Shown here: piece by piece, positions 9,623 through 21,300 of the stretch
Layout of the letters: each line of letters starts with the position of its first letter
How positions within the stretch are numbered: position 1 is the first letter of the stretch
Assembly (NCBI GenBank): GCA_020080175.1
Contig: JAGHQL010000056.1
Span: forward strand, 62,001-126,000
Source of the DNA: Glutinoglossum americanum
Taxonomy: Eukaryota > Ascomycota > Geoglossomycetes > Geoglossales > Geoglossaceae
Reading direction: 5' to 3'
Length of the DNA: 64,000 nt
Notes under the pieces: model-generated
Databases searched by the model: none
What the model saw: the letters and a program-made list of their open reading frames with translations, nothing else
Told to the model about the DNA's origin: nothing
Made by a program: the position numbers and the translations under genes

Positions 9623-11857
9623 ATGTCCCTGAGAAGTTGTAGCTACCGTCGGAGTCAGGCCTTGAAGTCGCCTACCATCGTGTTCCAGGCGGTTCTTAGG
9701 GATCCTCTCGTCTTTCTTTACCCTCGTTGGTTCTTTTTAGAAGCTACAGCTCACATTGATACAGCGACTAGCGTACGGAGTATCCACAGCCATGCATCTC
9801 CGGAAACCCAGAAGACCACCAATCGGGCCTCTCTCGGGGAGGAAGAGAGGACAGCAACGGGAAAACCGGCTGCCACACCCCCTCTTTTACCCCCAGATAA
9901 CTCGATGGCAACGCCTGCAAATGTTACGACCCTTCAACAGCATGTGCCGCTAAAATTGGATACATCCTCCCTTAATATAAGACGAGTCGCTGCCGTCCGG
10001 AATAGCCGCGATAAGTCGATAGCCCGCAAAGCCTTGAACCGCCGGTCAATGGATAAGTGCCACCCTGGAAGTTGGCGGGTTGCGCTGGGTATTTTAGATA
10101 CTCACTCTTATCGACTTCCGGCTGAAGGTGAACACTGTGAGTTACGTATCGCAGTGCCAGGAGAAGGTATTGGCCTTGTTATTGGCCGGTTCGGGAAGAC
10201 TCTCAGGCACATCCAGGAGCAAAGCGGCTGTCTTATTCAGGTTATACAACACCGGAAGGACGATGCGGGTTTCGCCGTGCAAATTACCGGCACGGCACAA
10301 GCTGCCCGCATGGCGGAGAAGCATGTTATGGCCATTGTTAACAGGAAGCCCCGGGGTCTAACGGGTTACGCGCCTGTTAGTTCTGCGCGAACTGAACTGG
10401 AGCTTGGTGGAGACACGCCCAAAGCTTGTCAGGTGCCTGAATACCCGGTATTCAGCCAGGTTGAGTCACAAATAGCGCATCGGAAGGCGCGTTTTTTAGA
10501 GTGTGTGAAACGGCTCTCAGAGTCCCCAGTCACACATCGACAGAATCGATTTCTTACTAGTCGAGATAAGTTAGATCTCGGAAGTGTGGCTGAAACGATT
10601 CACCGACTTTTCTCAAATCTCCAGAGCAGGCCAGCTATCACTACCCAATCTTTGAATGAAGCTATGAAGTTTTTGGGCACCCATAACCTGGTACCGCACT
10701 TGCGCAGGCTTTTTGTGAACTCGGAATTACACCACCTTAATATGGACACCAGCACGTTCAACGTCATGCTGAGGAGAGCCGCAGAAGCAGGGGACCTCTA
10801 CAGTTTTACTTTCTTGTTAAGACTAATGGTTAAACGAAATTTGCGTCCTGACAGTCGGACGTGGTGTACATTTCTCTCAGCGATGGATCAAAAGGAGGTG
10901 AAAGGCCTTATTTTGAAGAAAATGGAGGAGAGTAACCTTCTTACTGATCCGGTGGTTGTCCGAGACGTTTGCAGGCAGATAATATCTGATCTGGCAGCTG
11001 AGTTGCTGGATGCCCATAAGGACATTCGCGACTTGTTGGAATATATGGATGGTAGATTCACAGCCGCATGGTACTCTGCATCTGCAATAAACAGAGTCCT
11101 CGACGAACTAGGGAAAAGGGGAATGATGCAGGAAGCTTGGGACTTGCTGGAAGCAGTAGATGCCCGCGGATTCACGTTCAATTCCATATCTGTGAACACG
11201 ATTTTGACATACTGCCTTCGTTACAGGAAAGCGGATTTGGCTGTGCAGCTCTTCCGCGCTGCCGGGGACCGATGGAATATCAGCCCTGACGGAGTCACGT
11301 ACGAATTGCTCTTCAAGACCTCTTGGACCTCTAGGCTGTACAATATGGCGCGAGTGGTATGGAGGTATGCTTGTATGGACGGCGCAGTGAGCTCCAGAAT
11401 GCGTCGGTTGGTAGATCGGAGTATGCGGTGCCCGGTTACCTCTCCGTGTACTATCGGTGGAAGATGGAGAGCGACGGCCGGGAGGGTCATTGCGGGTGTG
11501 AATAATTCGCGGGCCCCTGGCGCTTCATCTAGTTCATCCACCAGCACGGGGACACTCTCGGTTCAGTCAGTGGAAGATCAGGAGCGGGTTTCGGTACTCG
11601 AGTTAACCGGGACGGAAATGTTGGAACGAGATTTGGCCGCTTTTGGACTATGGTCGCCCGTCCGCCCGCTATCTGTTATGCTTTCAGATGCGTACGCCAT
11701 TGATAAGGATTGGTCTACCGACAAAAGGGCAAAGGATTATTCAGTCGTATGGAAACTAGAAAACGCCATTGACGTTCCCGTCAGACTAAAACAGCAGCAC
11801 TCGGGCGATTGCAGGCTAGTGAGTCATTCGAAGAAGACGGCTCGACTCAATGCATAG
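9623..11857 (+). CDS. KH-domain plus pentatricopeptide-repeat protein, probably mitochondrial
   Basis: Single-exon 744-aa protein. The N-terminal ~60 residues are rich in Arg/Ser with few acids early on, which fits a mitochondrial presequence. A type-I KH RNA-binding domain lies at about residues 170-245: ELRIAVPGEGIGLVIGRFGK has the G-x-x-G loop (GRFG) followed by TLRHIQEQSGC. From ~360 to 600 there are PPR-like helical hairpins (STFNVMLRRAAEAGDLYSFT, ISVNTILTYCLRYRKADLAV, DGVTYELLFKTSW). Both domains bind RNA, so a role in organelle RNA processing or translation is likely. I infer it from the domains; I do not recognise a named ortholog. The tail after ~640 is Ser-rich, without a domain. 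Confidence 0.78.
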   Translation: MSLRSCSYRRSQALKSPTIVFQAVLRDPLVFLYPRWFFLEATAHIDTATSVRSIHSHASPETQKTTNRASLGEEERTATGKPAATPPLLPPDNSMATPANVTTLQQHVPLKLDTSSLNIRRVAAVRNSRDKSIARKALNRRSMDKCHPGSWRVALGILDTHSYRLPAEGEHCELRIAVPGEGIGLVIGRFGKTLRHIQEQSGCLIQVIQHRKDDAGFAVQITGTAQAARMAEKHVMAIVNRKPRGLTGYAPVSSARTELELGGDTPKACQVPEYPVFSQVESQIAHRKARFLECVKRLSESPVTHRQNRFLTSRDKLDLGSVAETIHRLFSNLQSRPAITTQSLNEAMKFLGTHNLVPHLRRLFVNSELHHLNMDTSTFNVMLRRAAEAGDLYSFTFLLRLMVKRNLRPDSRTWCTFLSAMDQKEVKGLILKKMEESNLLTDPVVVRDVCRQIISDLAAELLDAHKDIRDLLEYMDGRFTAAWYSASAINRVLDELGKRGMMQEAWDLLEAVDARGFTFNSISVNTILTYCLRYRKADLAVQLFRAAGDRWNISPDGVTYELLFKTSWTSRLYNMARVVWRYACMDGAVSSRMRRLVDRSMRCPVTSPCTIGGRWRATAGRVIAGVNNSRAPGASSSSSTSTGTLSVQSVEDQERVSVLELTGTEMLERDLAAFGLWSPVRPLSVMLSDAYAIDKDWSTDKRAKDYSVVWKLENAIDVPVRLKQQHSGDCRLVSHSKKTARLNA

Positions 11858-12010
11858 TCGTAATGGCTTACGCACGGCTTCGATTCGGGCGAATAAGGGA
11901 TTGATGATCTCGTATTATGTGCGGGGTTAACCCCACCTGACTACGCGAATATGTCGCGTCCGGCGTCGACACGTTTCCCGTGCCAGGCCAACATTCCATC
12001 CATTATCTAC

Positions 12011-12017
12011 TATAAAG
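12011..12017 (+). promoter_or_regulatory. TATA box of glyoxalase-fold gene
   Basis: TATAAAG lies 129 bp upstream of the ATG at 12146, and is followed by a pyrimidine-rich leader. This is typical of a strongly expressed fungal gene. Confidence 0.55.
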
Positions 12018-12145
12018 ACCCCGCTTTTCCCATTGCTCTTCGAGATACATTTATTCAATCGCCCTCGAAACCAGTCGCAGACAAATCTTCATACCTTTAA
12101 TTTAGTCTTCCAGCTTCGGGCTGCTTATCATCCTATCGTCTTATC

Positions 12146-12583
12146 ATGTCTGATACTACCGCTACCGACCCAGCCGCTTCCAGCTGGACACCTCCTGTTT
12201 TCGGATCTCCTTGCTGGATCGAGATCCCAGCCACCAACGTCGGTCGTGCCAAGACATTCTATGTGGACGTGTTCAATTGGACCTTCAAACCCGCCACTGA
12301 GGCTTACCCCGCGGATAGGATCGCCATGTTCAGCGTCCCTGACCCTAAGTTGAGTGGTCTCGGCGGCGGCATCGTCAATGTCGGTAGCGCAGAACATAAA
12401 CCAGGCAGTGGTGGAAGCGTCGTCTACTTGTGGGTAGATAGCATTGAGGAGACACTTGCGAAAGTTAAGAACGCTGGGGGAAGTGTTGTGAAGGAAAAGT
12501 CTCCGGAAGGCGACCAAGGATGGTTAGCCAAGTTCGGCGATACGGAAGGAAATGTTCATGGTATCTACACGATGAAGACCTAG
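12146..12583 (+). CDS. Glyoxalase/bleomycin-resistance (VOC) fold protein
   Basis: Intronless 145-aa protein. VOC-superfamily features are FGSPCWIEIPATNVGRAKTF, FYVDVFNWTF, then a Gly-rich turn (SGLGGGIVNVG), VVYLWVDSIEETLAKVKNAG, and the C-terminal strand with D-x-E-G-N (FGDTEGNVHGIY). The predicted betaalphabetabetabeta modules use His/Glu metal ligands; the terminal acid in GDTEGN is present. The enzyme's substrate cannot be told from sequence. A clear TATA box and C-rich codon use suggest high expression. It converges with the dipeptidase gene. Confidence 0.85.
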   Translation: MSDTTATDPAASSWTPPVFGSPCWIEIPATNVGRAKTFYVDVFNWTFKPATEAYPADRIAMFSVPDPKLSGLGGGIVNVGSAEHKPGSGGSVVYLWVDSIEETLAKVKNAGGSVVKEKSPEGDQGWLAKFGDTEGNVHGIYTMKT

Positions 12584-12868
12584 AACATCTGGTCACGAAT
12601 CCTCAGTGATGGTGGAGAGAGGGAAAAACAGAGCCGGTGTGGTGGAGCACAAACGTTACATGTCATTGTTTCTCTGATAGTTCGATGGGATAGTGTTTTG
12701 GGGTCGTCTCAAGGCTTTTTGCAGCCCAATCTCATGAACTTATCAACCTTTGCAATCGCCTGAACATGTTGCTTATCCGTGCGGCCACTCTAACTTAAGC
12801 CTCATACCCTTGAACAAATAGTCAGAACAATCTGTAGTTTCGGGACGCCCATCCTGTATGAGACCGGT

Positions 12869-14687
12869 CTATGATGTCGGCTCGACTGCCGCGTAATGCA
12901 AATACGCTCCAAGTAACTTTATCCCTTCAATGCTACAGCACGGGTTAGCCTAAGAAGAGTTGGTGATTTCTAAAAGAACTTACTAATTCCTTTTGTCGAG
13001 TTTTTCTAATTGATGGGAAATCTTTAGTAATGCTTCTCAGAACAACACGTTTAGGGATCGTACCGTTCGTAGAATGAGCCCCATCTGTAGAGCTACCCAT
13101 AGGGAGGAGCAGTACATTTTTTCCAGTCGCTTCTTCGAAGGTAAGGGTAATCGGGATACTGAGAGTAGATGAGCATTGGTCATCCCGAAATCGACAAGAT
13201 GGAGGTGAACCTTCCGCCTTCTCTAGTCAAGTCTGGCTTTACTCCCCAAACATGCTCTGCGGCTCTCGAAGCAGCATTGTAGTTCCAGTGCTTGGGGTTC
13301 GCAACCCACCATTTCCCGGAATGCTGCAGGGATACCTCGAGCGTGTTCTTACTTCCCAGCTTGGCAAATTCTTCCTTCACAAACTTGAACACGAGTTCAT
13401 CAACGTCATCTGGTTGCATGTCAGGAACGGTTCGAATGGAGAATTTGCCGATTACTTTGGCGGGAATGACGGTCTTCGCTCCTGGAGCAGAAAACGCCCC
13501 TTCGATGCCATGGATAGAAAGCGAGGGATACCGCCACCTGCAAGAACATCGTTAGCACGGAAAATTGTGTCCCAGTCGCACTGGCAACTCAAAGCTTGCC
13601 TTGCCATTAGGGTCTGTTGCTCATTGTCGAAGACCGCGGTCGTACTCCCCAAGCTTTCATATAAGTTATTCATAGAATAGCTGATACCAGAATAGGTCGC
13701 TATCTCCTCATCACTTAACGGGGCGACTAGATCCATCAAACCTGGAATCTCGATGGCCCCATGGGTGTCTACCAAGGACCCGAGTACGCGAACCAGATCA
13801 GTCATGGGCTCCTGTGTTGATCCGCCAAATACACCACTATGGAGATCCTGGCCGGGCCCCGAGATACAAACTGAGTAGTAGTTGCAACCACGAATCCCAT
13901 AGGTCAAACAAGGTTTCTCCGTGCCCAGCCAATAATTGTCCGAGATGCAAACGGCATCGGTACCCGCAAAATACTTCTGGCTCTCCTCTCGGACGAATTC
14001 GTCCAGTCCTTCTGAGCCGTATTCCTCCATCCCTTCAAAACACATCAGAAGATTGACAGGGAAATCTATGTTAGCTTTGCGATGGGCTTCAATTACGTTC
14101 AGCCATCCCAAAACCGGACCTTTGTCATCTGTGCTTCCTCGACCGTACATTCTACCATTCTCGTCGATAGATAGTTCAAAGGGCTCGGTCGCCCAGCCGT
14201 CTTCTTTTTGGGCAGGTTGGACATCATAGTGGCCATAGACCGAAATCGTTCGTTTGCTTTTGTCATGGCCGTAGCGGGCAACGATTACCGGGGGCAGATC
14301 CAAATGTTCTTTGTGCGGTTGTTTTCCTAGATATCGTTTCTCGACTTGAGCACCCACCGCCTCAAGCTCAGAAGCTAGAAAATCTCCCATCTGAAGCCGG
14401 TCAATGCCGCAGTTCCACTGAAGCTACAATGGGAGCCCCATGCTTACCTTAAACACATCTGGTCTTCGTTCATCTTCTGCCGATATTGAGGGAATCGCGA
14501 CAGCCTTCCGCAGGCCTGCAAAATTATTGAATAACTGCAATCTCCAGCTTGGAGTAATTCGAGGTTACTAACGGTCAATGAATGGCTCCGACAACGCATC
14601 CACCCTACAGAGGTCAGCTACATTGCAGGTACAGTCTGATGTCAGTGGGGCTCACTGTTTGAAAAAGTTCTCCAGTGGTAAAGACAT
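12869..14687 (-). CDS. dug1: Cys-Gly metallodipeptidase (Dug1/CNDP2 type, peptidase M20)
   Basis: Cytosolic di-zinc peptidase that cleaves Cys-Gly in glutathione turnover. Eight exons on the minus strand: 14656-14687, 14573-14604, 14448-14515, 13600-14390, 13211-13537, 13064-13158, 12984-13005, 12869-12932. They give 476 aa, the usual family length, with all phases consistent. Metal and catalytic motifs are intact: [32 protein letters not shown], and GAHS near the C-terminus ([11 protein letters not shown]). The C-terminus reads [18 protein letters not shown]. The 13538-13599 intron must start with GC (GCAAGC) to keep the WRYPSLS block, with branch GTGCTAACG. The seventh exon is only 22 nt (NEKLDKRNY region). 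Confidence 0.92.
13538..13599 (-). other. GC-AG intron in dug1
   Basis: On the minus strand the intron begins GCAAGC and ends TTGCAG. Removing it joins LMAR to WRYPSLS, as in human CNDP2 and yeast Dug1. No GT donor near the boundary keeps the frame. Confidence 0.75.
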
Positions 14688-15100
14688 TTTCCGGTTCGAT
14701 CTGAGGTTTGTGGAGTTTAACCTTCGTGCAAAACGTGATTCGAAGGATAACAAGGAGCAGCGTCTCAGGCAATGGTCGAGAGCAGGATTAGAAAATACTG
14801 TCCCAATATTATGTGAACGGAGGGAGGTTTTCAGTAGGTGCAACATCCCCTCAGTGTGTGATCTTGGCGGCACGAGACTCGTGTTTGGTGTTTCAAGGTG
14901 GCCCAAAATTATTTACAGATGATGATGTTGTACATGTATTTTGCTCTCTCGAGATGCTACAAATCTCAGCTGCCCGTAGCACATCACTAGCCACGTTACT
15001 TAAAGCCGCGACTGTTGATTCCTCATGTTCGGCCAATCAGCTCCACCCATCACCCAGGCCTTTGCTCAGTTACAAGCCTAGTTGAGCGCCTCAATTCCCT
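14688..15100. other. Intergenic, dug1 upstream / mL58 downstream
   Basis: Presumed dug1 promoter and the mL58 3' flank. The open frames here have no conserved features. Confidence 0.45.
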
Positions 15101-15703
15101 TTATTCATCTCGTCCCCACGAATCCCTTCTCCTCGCCCGGTCCTCTCTTGCCGTTCGTCGCTTACGTCCCCAACGAGACTTGATATCTTCTAGCACTTTC
15201 ACCTGTTCTTCCTTGCGTTCCGGACTCGCCTCGCTGACAATCCCAATGAATAACGACGAGCATTTGAATTTTTTGGCCAACTTAGCTCTCGTCCACACAT
15301 CGGGGTCTGCCGTCCGCAATCGACGGATTTCGTCAATGTCGTCTATGGTAAGGTGATACTGCTTTTGATACGGCTCTCTAATCGCAGGGGGAAGCTGAGA
15401 CGTCGGCGTATCTCTTTGAATGGCGGAAAGAAAGTCTTGACGTTTGTCGCCCGCCGGGATGAACTTCGAGGGCGTATGGTACACGGAAGGGGATGAGGAT
15501 GGAGGGTTAAAGATGATATGGTCCTGTCTTGCAGATTTCGGAGAGTGGATGAAGGAATCAGCTGGTTTCACACGCAATCTTTGCTTCGTCCGGCGAAAAG
15601 AGGATTCATTCCGCCGATATGTCTTCGCTAGACTCAATGGTAATGGAGGGTGTTGAGCTGGATGGAGGCTAACGATCAATCTCCGCCCGACAACGGAATT
15701 CAT
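15101..15703 (-). CDS. mrpl20: Mitochondrial large-subunit ribosomal protein mL58 (MRPL20 family)
   Basis: Fungus-specific mitoribosomal protein, 200 aa, intronless. The start is the ATG at 15703; longer upstream reading adds only unconserved residues. Family blocks: a basic region KTYRRNESSFRRTKQRLRVK, then DHIIFNPPSSSPSVYHTPSK, then AIREPYQKQYHLTIDDIDEI with RRLRTADPDVWTRAKLAKKF and KCSSLFIGIVSEAS. The C-terminal tail is strongly basic, as expected for an rRNA-binding protein. The N-terminus can act as a targeting presequence. Confidence 0.87.
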   Translation of the reverse strand: MNSVVGRRLIVSLHPAQHPPLPLSLAKTYRRNESSFRRTKQRLRVKPADSFIHSPKSARQDHIIFNPPSSSPSVYHTPSKFIPAGDKRQDFLSAIQRDTPTSQLPPAIREPYQKQYHLTIDDIDEIRRLRTADPDVWTRAKLAKKFKCSSLFIGIVSEASPERKEEQVKVLEDIKSRWGRKRRTAREDRARRRDSWGRDE

Positions 15704-16249
15704 ATCTGATGGATAGATGCTTCCTGTCAGAAAGTACTTGTATAACTTTAAGTGTGCTCGGTACCCTGCACAGTTCGCCCTAACTGGCCAATTAACGACA
15801 GTCCCCATGCCAAGAGGCCAAGTACCAAAACAATTTTTCGGCCACAGCAAAAGTATGTCAGAAATCTCTATAGATAAATCTCTATACATAATTAACCAAG
15901 ATTGAAACAAAGCGAGATTCCTGTTTGAGTCAGTAGGTCAGGCGTTGCCAAGGAAGCAGGCTCGTGTGGCTACAACATACTATTCAGACCAAGCATGCAT
16001 AGCTTGAGACAGATTTATGCGTGCTTGGCATGTTGTCGTAGTAGCCTAGGTTACGAGGTTCGCTCACTAGCCAATTAGCTGAGAGGTCATCATCAGTCAT
16101 AAGCAGACTCCTTAAAGGAGCTGAGAACTGAAAACTTGAAATCAGGGTTAAGCGATGTAAGGCCTCCACAGACAACTCGATTTGTCTTCCTCTAGCGTTT
16201 CTGTATCCTCCCAAATTGATTCGGTTTACAAACATATCCATTCAGCAGA
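15704..16249. promoter_or_regulatory. Divergent promoter region, mL58 / Ser-Pro-rich gene
   Basis: A 546-bp stretch between divergent starts. It is AT-rich around 15850-15910, with no recognisable gene. Confidence 0.4.
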
Positions 16250-17383
16250 ATGGTTGAAATACGGCCGGACGAAGGGATGGCCGTCATGGCAGCGGTAGCC
16301 CCAGATCCGCCATCTGAGGGGATCGCGGGTGGATCAGCAACCGCCTCTTTGTCTGCTGGGGAAAGTGGGAGTGAGTGGCAGGGAGAGGAACGGAAAAGCA
16401 AACGACGGCTTTTCAGATTTAGTAAGAAGAAGGGAGACGACAAGACCAAGAAGAAGCTCGAATCTCCACCAGTCCCGGCGGCAGCAGCATTGCCCGCAAA
16501 TATGTCTTCAATTACCACCGAGGCACCCGTAGTGCCAATCCTCTCGACAGATGCAGATCAAATCTCCACGTCTCCGATTTATTCGGGCCATCATCCATCG
16601 TCACCTAACCGCAAGTTCCATCCGCCATCTCCGCGACTACCTTCTCCTGCCTCTTCGCAAATCTTCGAAAGAAATGTCCAGGAGAATGCCCTGCCAGCAC
16701 CGACATCGCCCGCAATCCCTTCCCACATTCAAACAGAAAATCATATTCCTCCAGTTTTAGAAGCATCTTTACTCGCCATCACGGATGGCCATCTAGACCC
16801 GGATGATGTTGAGATTGTTATGCACACAGCACACCAGCCGGCAGCAGTGACTGTAACTGGAATAGGCAACAGCGAAGCTGTCGGGAACTCCTGGCTTGAT
16901 GATACCATAGCTCATCTAGACAGCGATGATGCGGCCTCGAACTACGGCACGCTGGACGCAGCCGATATTCGTCGATTAAGTTTCATATCTTTCGCCGACG
17001 TAGTCCAAGCCGAGCACGTTGAGCAATCAAATGGTAGAGACTCTGTCCATCTCCCGGGTATACCATCGTCTCCTGGCTCCACTTGGGCTAATCGCTCGCC
17101 CTCCCCCGTTCGTTCCTTATTGTCCTCAAATGCTTTCGGTACTTCACCGCCAACGAGCGGAGCGGGCTCCTTACTGGGGCTAGATGGGTCGCCCGGGCAT
17201 GGTGGGAAAGCCCCAAATAGTCCGACGGCTCCTTATAGTCCACCAATGGGCGGGGAGCTGACTATCGAGACGATGAGACAAGCGCTCAGGAAGACGGGCA
17301 GTGGTGATTTGAGTGGAGCAAGAAACCAGCCGCTTAGTGCTGTCAGTGGCGAAGACGGAGTTTCCGATCGACCATGGAGATAG
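16250..17383 (+). CDS. Ser/Pro-rich protein of unknown function
   Basis: Intronless 377-aa protein, mostly disordered. An acidic/Gly N-terminus is followed by a basic patch (ERKSKRRLFRFSKKKGDDKT), a possible nuclear or membrane-binding signal. There are then long Ser/Pro stretches with many proline-directed phosphosites (SPSPVR, SPTAPYSPP). Two blocks look constrained: RRLSFISFADVVQAEH near residue 250 and ELTIETMRQALRKTGSGDL near residue 345. I think such blocks recur in filamentous ascomycete proteins of unknown function, but I recognise no domain and assign no role. Confidence 0.7.
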   Translation: MVEIRPDEGMAVMAAVAPDPPSEGIAGGSATASLSAGESGSEWQGEERKSKRRLFRFSKKKGDDKTKKKLESPPVPAAAALPANMSSITTEAPVVPILSTDADQISTSPIYSGHHPSSPNRKFHPPSPRLPSPASSQIFERNVQENALPAPTSPAIPSHIQTENHIPPVLEASLLAITDGHLDPDDVEIVMHTAHQPAAVTVTGIGNSEAVGNSWLDDTIAHLDSDDAASNYGTLDAADIRRLSFISFADVVQAEHVEQSNGRDSVHLPGIPSSPGSTWANRSPSPVRSLLSSNAFGTSPPTSGAGSLLGLDGSPGHGGKAPNSPTAPYSPPMGGELTIETMRQALRKTGSGDLSGARNQPLSAVSGEDGVSDRPWR

Positions 17384-18364
17384 AGCATTGGTGTGCAGCT
17401 GTGTTATTCCTCATCGGGAGCCGCGCTCTTGTGGGTGTTTGTGGAATTTTAGGCTTGTTATATGCCCTTTTGGCGATTCGAGGTCGTCTTATGGCGCTAT
17501 TAATCATCTGTATTTGTGGATCGCATGCTCCCTCTTATATTTCCCGACAACTTCTGGAGTAGTTTTTCGTATCTCAATTCCGTAGTCACGTTTGATGATG
17601 GATTGACTGGCGTATTTTACGTCAATGATTCTATAAAGGGTGGAAATTAAACCCTCTTAAAGAGCTCACAGAATACGAATGCAAAACAGCCTAATTAGTG
17701 AACAGGACGGATTAGAAGAAGCAAGACCGCCCAAATAATCATAATCCTAGACAATCCCATGAGCGCTGATCACTAATTTCGTCATCTACTATTGCCGCAG
17801 GTGAGGACGAGCACTTATTTCCGCCAAGAAGCTTATACCACCACGCGATCCATCTCCAATCTTTGAGAGTATTTCGGCTTCACTTCCAGCGGTGCAATTG
17901 GAGAATGATAGCCCTGGATCCTAATTGGGTCGTTACACGTCTTACTATTATTTCTGTGGAAGCGACCATATAATGCTTAATGTATCTCTAGGTGTTTAAG
18001 CCTCTCGACTCCCTTCCTGCGAAGACGAACTGACATCAGTTATTTCAACATCGCTCATCGTGGTGGACCATTCAAACTAGCACTGAGTTATCTAGTTGCA
18101 GAGGTGTAGTGTGATATCCGGAAGTCGACGTCAGAGACCCTTCTACAAGAACCCGTCAAGATTTTCGGATACTCTCGAGTAATAGAGAAATGCCCATCGA
18201 TATCCAACCTAGATGACCCTTAGGGCAGAAAGCGAGAGGAGGTCTTCAAACCGCATTTGGAATCGACCTAGATTATCGCAAGAATCCTATCGGGGAAGTA
18301 CGGAGGGTAGGCAGGGAATGAGAGGCGGGAGGCACTACTGGCAGATGTATACAGATTTGCAGGC
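17384..18364. other. Intergenic, upstream of RasGAP gene
   Basis: A 981-bp stretch with no confident gene. The frame from the ATG at 18213 to 18403 (ending YWQMYTDLQAWTRDILG and LDPDG) may be a first exon of the RasGAP gene; see that entry. Confidence 0.4.
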
Positions 18365-21300
18365 ATGGACAAGGGACATTCTAGGGGCTCTGGACCCGGA
18401 TGGGTGTTGACACCTCAGGAACAGGCCGGCCCTCGGACCGTGAAACATCCAGGTCCAATGTCATCCTCTGCAGAAGTGCAAAGACCACCTCATAACAGTG
18501 TCGGGTTCCAAGACTCGACTATTCGAACCGTCTCTCCGGAATCAATTCAGGAGGTGCCTGAGAGTGTTAGCGAAACCCACATGAGAGGGTTTACGGCGGT
18601 CTCACCCTCAGATTCCCTGCATTCAGGTATAGATGAGATATCAAAAATTCGAAAACCCGAGCCGCCCGCCCGCTCCGAAAACTTTGTGACGAATTCAGCT
18701 AAGTTGAACTCGGTAAGACCGAGAACAAGGACCTTAGAAGAGAGGCCTCGAGATCCATCACCATCGTCTTTCTTATCCAGAGCTCGACATAGGATAGGCT
18801 CAATGCATACGGCCGCACCAGCTGCTTTTCAGGAACAAGATATTGTGTCATCGGTCTATGTGGACTCTGCTAGGTACCCGTCGATTGTATCTACACCCCC
18901 CCCACCTTCAACAAAACCGCTTTATTCGACTGCAGAAAGGAGCCGTGTTGGAGGACGACAACGCCTGGTGAAGTCTGCACCGCGCAGCTGTTCCCCAGGA
19001 ATGCAGCCTCCACCAATTAGCGACTCACTCCCCTCCCCAATGCCGACTGAAGATGCTAGCAAGATTCTCCAGTTGATGAGAATGACTTGCGGACGAATGC
19101 AAGGAACCCTTGAGTTTAGGATCGGGGCTATAGCGTCATGGTCATCTGGTTTCTGCTTTATTAACGAAGCATCTGGAAGCCTCGTCTGTCAAAAACGGGG
19201 GGAAAAATTCTCTCAGAAGACTCTCGTACCGGACCTCAGAGGCTGCCAGATCAGAACAAGCAGCCCTGGAACGAGCCAGACAGCTGAAATCGAAATTTTG
19301 ACATACACTTCGGGGCTCGAGATACAGATCAAACCTAACTCGGACCAGTTTGACTCTTGGTTGGCTGCCTTTTTGTGCTGGCAACCCATCCGCCCCAAAG
19401 GTGCACAGAACAAGATGACGAAACCGCAGTCTTCAGTCATCTCCGAACGTCGCCTCGGCGATCACCGTCGAAATTCTGATGCCTCGGCCTTGAAGGATGC
19501 TACTATCATTAAAGTCGGGAAGATGTTACTCTGGGATAAAGGCAGTCCCGCTAGGCCAGCGTCATCATTACTGAGTATCTCTCAGGGCCAGCGGAAACCG
19601 ACATGCCAGCCCTGGCGTAAGGTTTCTTGTATCCTACAGGAGAATGGGGAGTTCAAGCTTTACACCGAGTCTGACGTTACCCTTCTGTCGGTAATACAGC
19701 TGTCGCAGTTGTCAAGATGCGCTGTCCAGCAACTTGATCGAACTGTTCTTGATGAGGAATTCTGTATTGCCATTTACCCGCAATACACGTCGACATCCAC
19801 CTCACTCTCTCTCATTCGGCCTGTGTATCTCTCCCTCGAGTCTCGAGTATTGTTTGAGGTCTGGTTTGTACTTCTGCGAGCCTTCACCATCCCAGAACTA
19901 TATGGGCCAGAGCAAATGCACAGTGGTGAGACTCTCAGCTCAACTACCGACATGTTCCGTGTGGAAAGGTCGCTATCGCTCCGGATCGTCGAGGCGAAGC
20001 TCCGACACCCTCGCCCCCGAACCACACCAGAACCCAGTTCGCGAGCCAGACTGTCTAACGCCGCAGAAAGGGATGCTGTAATTGCGGATTATTTTTGTGA
20101 GGTCTGGCTGGACGGGGAGGTGCGCGCGAGAACCATGCTAAAGTCAAACACCAGTAATCCATTCTGGCGTGAGGATTACGAATTCTTCGATCTGCCAACC
20201 GTGTTGTCTAGGATATCTATTGTGCTTAAAAAGAGAGAGAAGCGGTCAATAGGCCCAGAGGTAGTGATGTCGAGCTCAAGCCCTAGTGCTCATGCAGCTA
20301 TAGGAGCACTAGTTGAAACGAGCGAAGCCGCCTCTGGAGCCCCTCTCGATGTGACCTACGGGAGGTTGGAGATCGAGTTAGAAGAGCTGGAACATGGTAG
20401 AGAGGCGGAAGGGTGGTGGCCTCTGCTAAACCAAAAGGGTGAAAATATCGGGGATATGTTTGTAAAATTGCGAGCGGAGGAATTGGTTGTTTTGATGTCT
20501 CAAGATTACCAGCTTCTGTCTGAACTACTCCACGAATTTTCTAATGGCTTGACGTCGCAGATCGCACGTATAATTCCATCGGAACTTCGACGCCTATCAG
20601 AGACGCTACTCAACATCTTCCAAGTATCCGGTCAAACGAGCGAATGGCTAATGGCATTGGTAGAGGAGGAAATAGATGGTTCTCGTAAGGAGCCGACAGC
20701 TTCAAGACTACGATTCAGCAGGAGGGCCGGCTCGAGCGACTCATTTGACTTAACTAGCGACCGGGAAATTCTTATTCGGGATCTTGGGAAATCTGCCACC
20801 GTGGAAGCAAACCTTCTATTTAGGGGTAATTCTCTTCTCACAAAGTCTCTCGACCTCCAAATGAAACGTTTAGGAAAGGAGTACCTAGAGGAAACCCTAT
20901 GCGAGAAGCTTGAAGAAATCCAAGGATGCGATCTTGATTGTGAGGTTGACCCGGCGCGAGTTCAGACAAAAGAAGAGTTGGACAGAAACTGGGAGAACTT
21001 GTTCAGACTGACTGAGGGGGTGTGGGATTCCATCTCCCAATCCGCTTCGAGATGCCCCATAGAGCTTAAGAAAATATTTCGCCATATCAGAGCTTGTGCT
21101 GAAGACCGGTACGGCGATTTTCTGCGCACCATAACCTATAGCAGTGTTTCCGGCTTTCTCTTCCTTCGCTTTTTCTGTCCTGCGGTCCTGAATCCAAAAC
21201 TCTTTAGATTGCTTAGAGGTAGGTCTATCGTCCCAGCGATCATGTCCAGCAACTAACATTTCACAGACCACCCACAACCTAAAGCCCAAAGAACCTTAAC

